16,834 nucleotides of DNA from Hyphomicrobiales bacterium (GTDB lineage Bacteria > Pseudomonadota > Alphaproteobacteria > Rhizobiales > Aestuariivirgaceae), in contig JAHFPK010000027.1 of assembly GCA_023266715.1 (NCBI GenBank), positions 1 to 16,834 of the forward strand. Reading direction: 5' to 3'. A program made the position numbers and the translations under genes. The first letter of the stretch is position 1, and each line of letters begins with the position of its first letter. This document shows positions 15,183 through 16,834 of this stretch, piece by piece. The notes under the pieces are model-generated. The model had not been told where the DNA came from. It saw only the letters and a program-made list of their open reading frames with translations, and did no database searches.

Positions 15183-15953
15183 ATGCCCGTCGATTTTGAA
15201 GTAAAAAACAAGGTCGCCTATGTCACCCTTAACCGGCCCGAAGCGATGAACGCGCTAGACCCGGAATCGATCGGCCAACTGGCAGAGATCTGGACCGAGG
15301 TAAAAACCAATCCGGACATTCGCGTATCGGTCCTGAGCGGCACCGGCCCGAAAGCGTTCTGCACCGGCACCGACATGAAAAAGATGCCACCGCCAACGGA
15401 ATGCATGGCATCGAGCTACTTGCGCGATGGCCAGCCGATCCTGCCGTTGATGAAGATGTGGAAGCCGATCATTGCCGCGATCAACGGCATTGCGGTCGGC
15501 GGCGGTCTTGAACTCGCTCTCGCCTGCGACTTGCGGATTGCCAGCGCGAACGCGAAATTCGGCCTAACCGAAGTCAAGGTTGCAAGTTTGGCCGGACTGA
15601 ACGGCACCCAGATGTTGCCGCGACTGATTCCCCAGGCCATCGCCATGAAAATGTTGTTGACCGGCGAGATGATATCCGCCGAGCAGGCGTTGCATTACGG
15701 CCTGATCAGTGACGTCACGGCTCCCGAAGATCTGTTGAAGCTGGCGACCGAACTGGCCGAAAAGATCGCCAGCGCGGCGCCGCTCAGCGTTCAGGCAGCC
15801 AAGCAGACCGCGGTGCTTGGCCTCGACATGCCGCTCGATCATGGCATCCAGTATGCTCATCTGATGTGGGGTCTTCTCCGCGATACCGAAGACCGCAAGG
15901 AAGGTTTCAAAGCCTTTGCCGAAAAACGTCCCCCTGCTTTCCGTGGCGCCTAA
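15183..15953 (+). CDS. bbsH: (E)-2-phenylitaconyl-CoA hydratase
   Basis: Crotonase-family hydratase that adds water to phenylitaconyl-CoA to give 2-[hydroxy(phenyl)methyl]succinyl-CoA. It has 256 residues, the normal length. Both catalytic glutamates are present at the standard 20-residue spacing: Glu110 in GGGLELALACD and Glu130 in FGLTEVK. The oxyanion-hole segments are KAFCTGTDM (about 57-65) and NGIAVGGG (101-108). ATG at 15183 has AAGGAG seven bases upstream, the strongest ribosome site in the operon. It is the last bbs gene here. No bbsI or bbsJ follows. Confidence 0.93.
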   Translation: MPVDFEVKNKVAYVTLNRPEAMNALDPESIGQLAEIWTEVKTNPDIRVSVLSGTGPKAFCTGTDMKKMPPPTECMASSYLRDGQPILPLMKMWKPIIAAINGIAVGGGLELALACDLRIASANAKFGLTEVKVASLAGLNGTQMLPRLIPQAIAMKMLLTGEMISAEQALHYGLISDVTAPEDLLKLATELAEKIASAAPLSVQAAKQTAVLGLDMPLDHGIQYAHLMWGLLRDTEDRKEGFKAFAEKRPPAFRGA

Positions 15954-15970
15954 AGAGGTTCTGTCGCTCC

Positions 15971-16012
15971 AGGGCGTATCCATTCAGGCGGCGACCTGAA
16001 TGAACATGCCCT
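15971..16012. terminator. Hairpin between convergent bbsH and dnaB
   Basis: The inner stem CATTCAGG/CCTGAATG (15981-15988 and 15995-16002) is perfect with loop CGGCGA. The outer arms AGGGC (15971-15975) and GCCCT (16008-16012) pair as well, with mismatches between. It sits between two converging genes and touches the dnaB stop codon. Neither side has a run of T, so any termination would be factor-assisted or depend on the long stem. Confidence 0.5.
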
Positions 16013-16834
16013 AGTAGCTACCTGATGTAGCGGCGTTCACGAACTTCGTGTATTCCCCAATAAAGGTGAGCTTCACCACGCCGGTTGGCCCGTTGCGATG
16101 CTTGCCGATGATCACCTCGGCGATGCCTTTTTCCGGCGTATCGGGCTTATAGTATTCCTCGCGGTACATCATCAGGATGATGTCGGCGTCCTGCTCGATG
16201 GCGCCGGATTCGCGCAAGTCGCTCATCAGCGGTCGCTTGTCGGTGCGCTCTTCGACTTTGCGCGACAGCTGCGACAGGGCGATGATCGGCACCTGCAATT
16301 CCTTGGCCAGCGCCTTGATGGCGCGTGAGATGTCGGATATTTCCGTGGCCCGGTTTTCGCCGTTTTTGGTCGATGTCATCAATTGAATGTAATCGATGAC
16401 GATCAGGCCGAGCTTGCCGAACTGGCGGTGCAGACGGCGGGCGCGGGCGCGCAGATCAATGACGTTGATGGCGCCGGTATCATCGATATGAATCGGCGCG
16501 TCGTGCAGCTTGCCCAGCGCCACGGTCATCTTGTCCCACTCCTCGTCGCCCAGCTTGCCGGTGCGCAGCTTTTGCTGGTCAAGGCGCCCCACCGATGACA
16601 GGAAGCGCATGGCCAGTTGCGGCCCCGACATTTCGAGGCTGAAAATGGCGACCGGCAGCTTTTGTTCGACGCCGACATGCTCGGCGATGTTGAGCGCGAA
16701 GGCGGTCTTGCCCATCGACGGGCGTCCGGCGACGACGATCACGTCGCCCGGCTGCAGCCCGGATGTTTTGTGATCAAGGTCGATGAATCCGGTCGGCACG
16801 CCGGTGATGTCGGACGGACTGTCGCGATCGTAGA
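16011..16834 (-). CDS. dnaB: Replicative DNA helicase DnaB, C-terminal part
   Basis: The frame runs open into the right edge, so the N-terminal domain and start lie outside. 273 residues are visible, beginning in the linker before the RecA-like motor (SDITGVPTGF). Walker A is GRPSMGKT, Walker B is LIVIDYIQLM, and the DnaB family signature SQLSRKVEERTDKRPLMSDL with DADIILMMYREEYY follows. No intein interrupts these motifs. It is a core replication gene, unrelated in function to the toluene genes, and its higher GC suggests it marks the native chromosome beside the catabolic block. Confidence 0.97.
   Translation of the reverse strand, partial: YDRDSPSDITGVPTGFIDLDHKTSGLQPGDVIVVAGRPSMGKTAFALNIAEHVGVEQKLPVAIFSLEMSGPQLAMRFLSSVGRLDQQKLRTGKLGDEEWDKMTVALGKLHDAPIHIDDTGAINVIDLRARARRLHRQFGKLGLIVIDYIQLMTSTKNGENRATEISDISRAIKALAKELQVPIIALSQLSRKVEERTDKRPLMSDLRESGAIEQDADIILMMYREEYYKPDTPEKGIAEVIIGKHRNGPTGVVKLTFIGEYTKFVNAATSGSY

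Noticed and set aside
16011..16834. Intein in dnaB
   Set aside because: Walker A and the downstream signatures are uninterrupted and of normal spacing in the visible part.

Overview
The window carries the genes for anaerobic toluene activation and breakdown in two divergent clusters, next to the end of a replicative helicase gene. The gene set (bss plus bbs), the intermediate-to-high GC and the DnaB sequence fit a denitrifying or metal-reducing betaproteobacterium of the Thauera/Azoarcus/Georgfuchsia kind. The genus is an inference and cannot be fixed from this window.

Minus strand, 7367 down to 1: bssD (radical-SAM activase), bssC (gamma subunit), bssA (glycyl-radical catalytic subunit), bssB (beta subunit), a 288-base gap, then bssE (MoxR-type AAA+ ATPase), bssF (von Willebrand factor A protein) and the 5' part of a DUF4125-family gene at the bssG position. 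The last gene starts on a GTG that overlaps the bssF stop and runs off the left edge. BssA keeps its Cys492, Gly828, Glu188 and Arg507, so it looks fully active. It adds toluene to fumarate to give (R)-benzylsuccinate.

7368-8155 is a 788-base AT-rich divergent control region. It holds a pair of CCRTAAATAC direct repeats exactly 20 bases apart, about 100 bases upstream of bssD. It also holds several palindromes, another direct repeat 30 bases apart, and decayed-looking short reading frames.

Plus strand, 8156 to 15953: bbsA, bbsB, bbsC, bbsD, bbsE, bbsF, bbsG, bbsH. Together they perform a modified beta-oxidation. BbsEF loads benzylsuccinate with CoA from succinyl-CoA, BbsG oxidises it to phenylitaconyl-CoA, BbsH hydrates that, BbsCD oxidises the alcohol, and BbsAB cleaves benzoylsuccinyl-CoA to benzoyl-CoA and succinyl-CoA. 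The succinyl-CoA is returned to BbsEF.

16011-16834 (minus strand): the C-terminal part of dnaB, convergent with bbsH across a hairpin. Hand-counted 60-base samples give about 62-63% GC in dnaB and mostly 43-53% in the bss genes, which suggests the catabolic block was inserted beside a core gene.

The chemistry is established knowledge. The less described parts are the control elements: the spaced repeats, a 12-base tandem duplication that creates nested in-frame GTG codons at the bssD start, and hairpins between bssA/bssB and bbsG/bbsH. The AAA+/VWA/DUF4125 trio also has no settled function. No tRNA, rRNA, CRISPR array or insertion sequence was seen, and no regulator gene (such as tdiS/tdiR) lies in the window.
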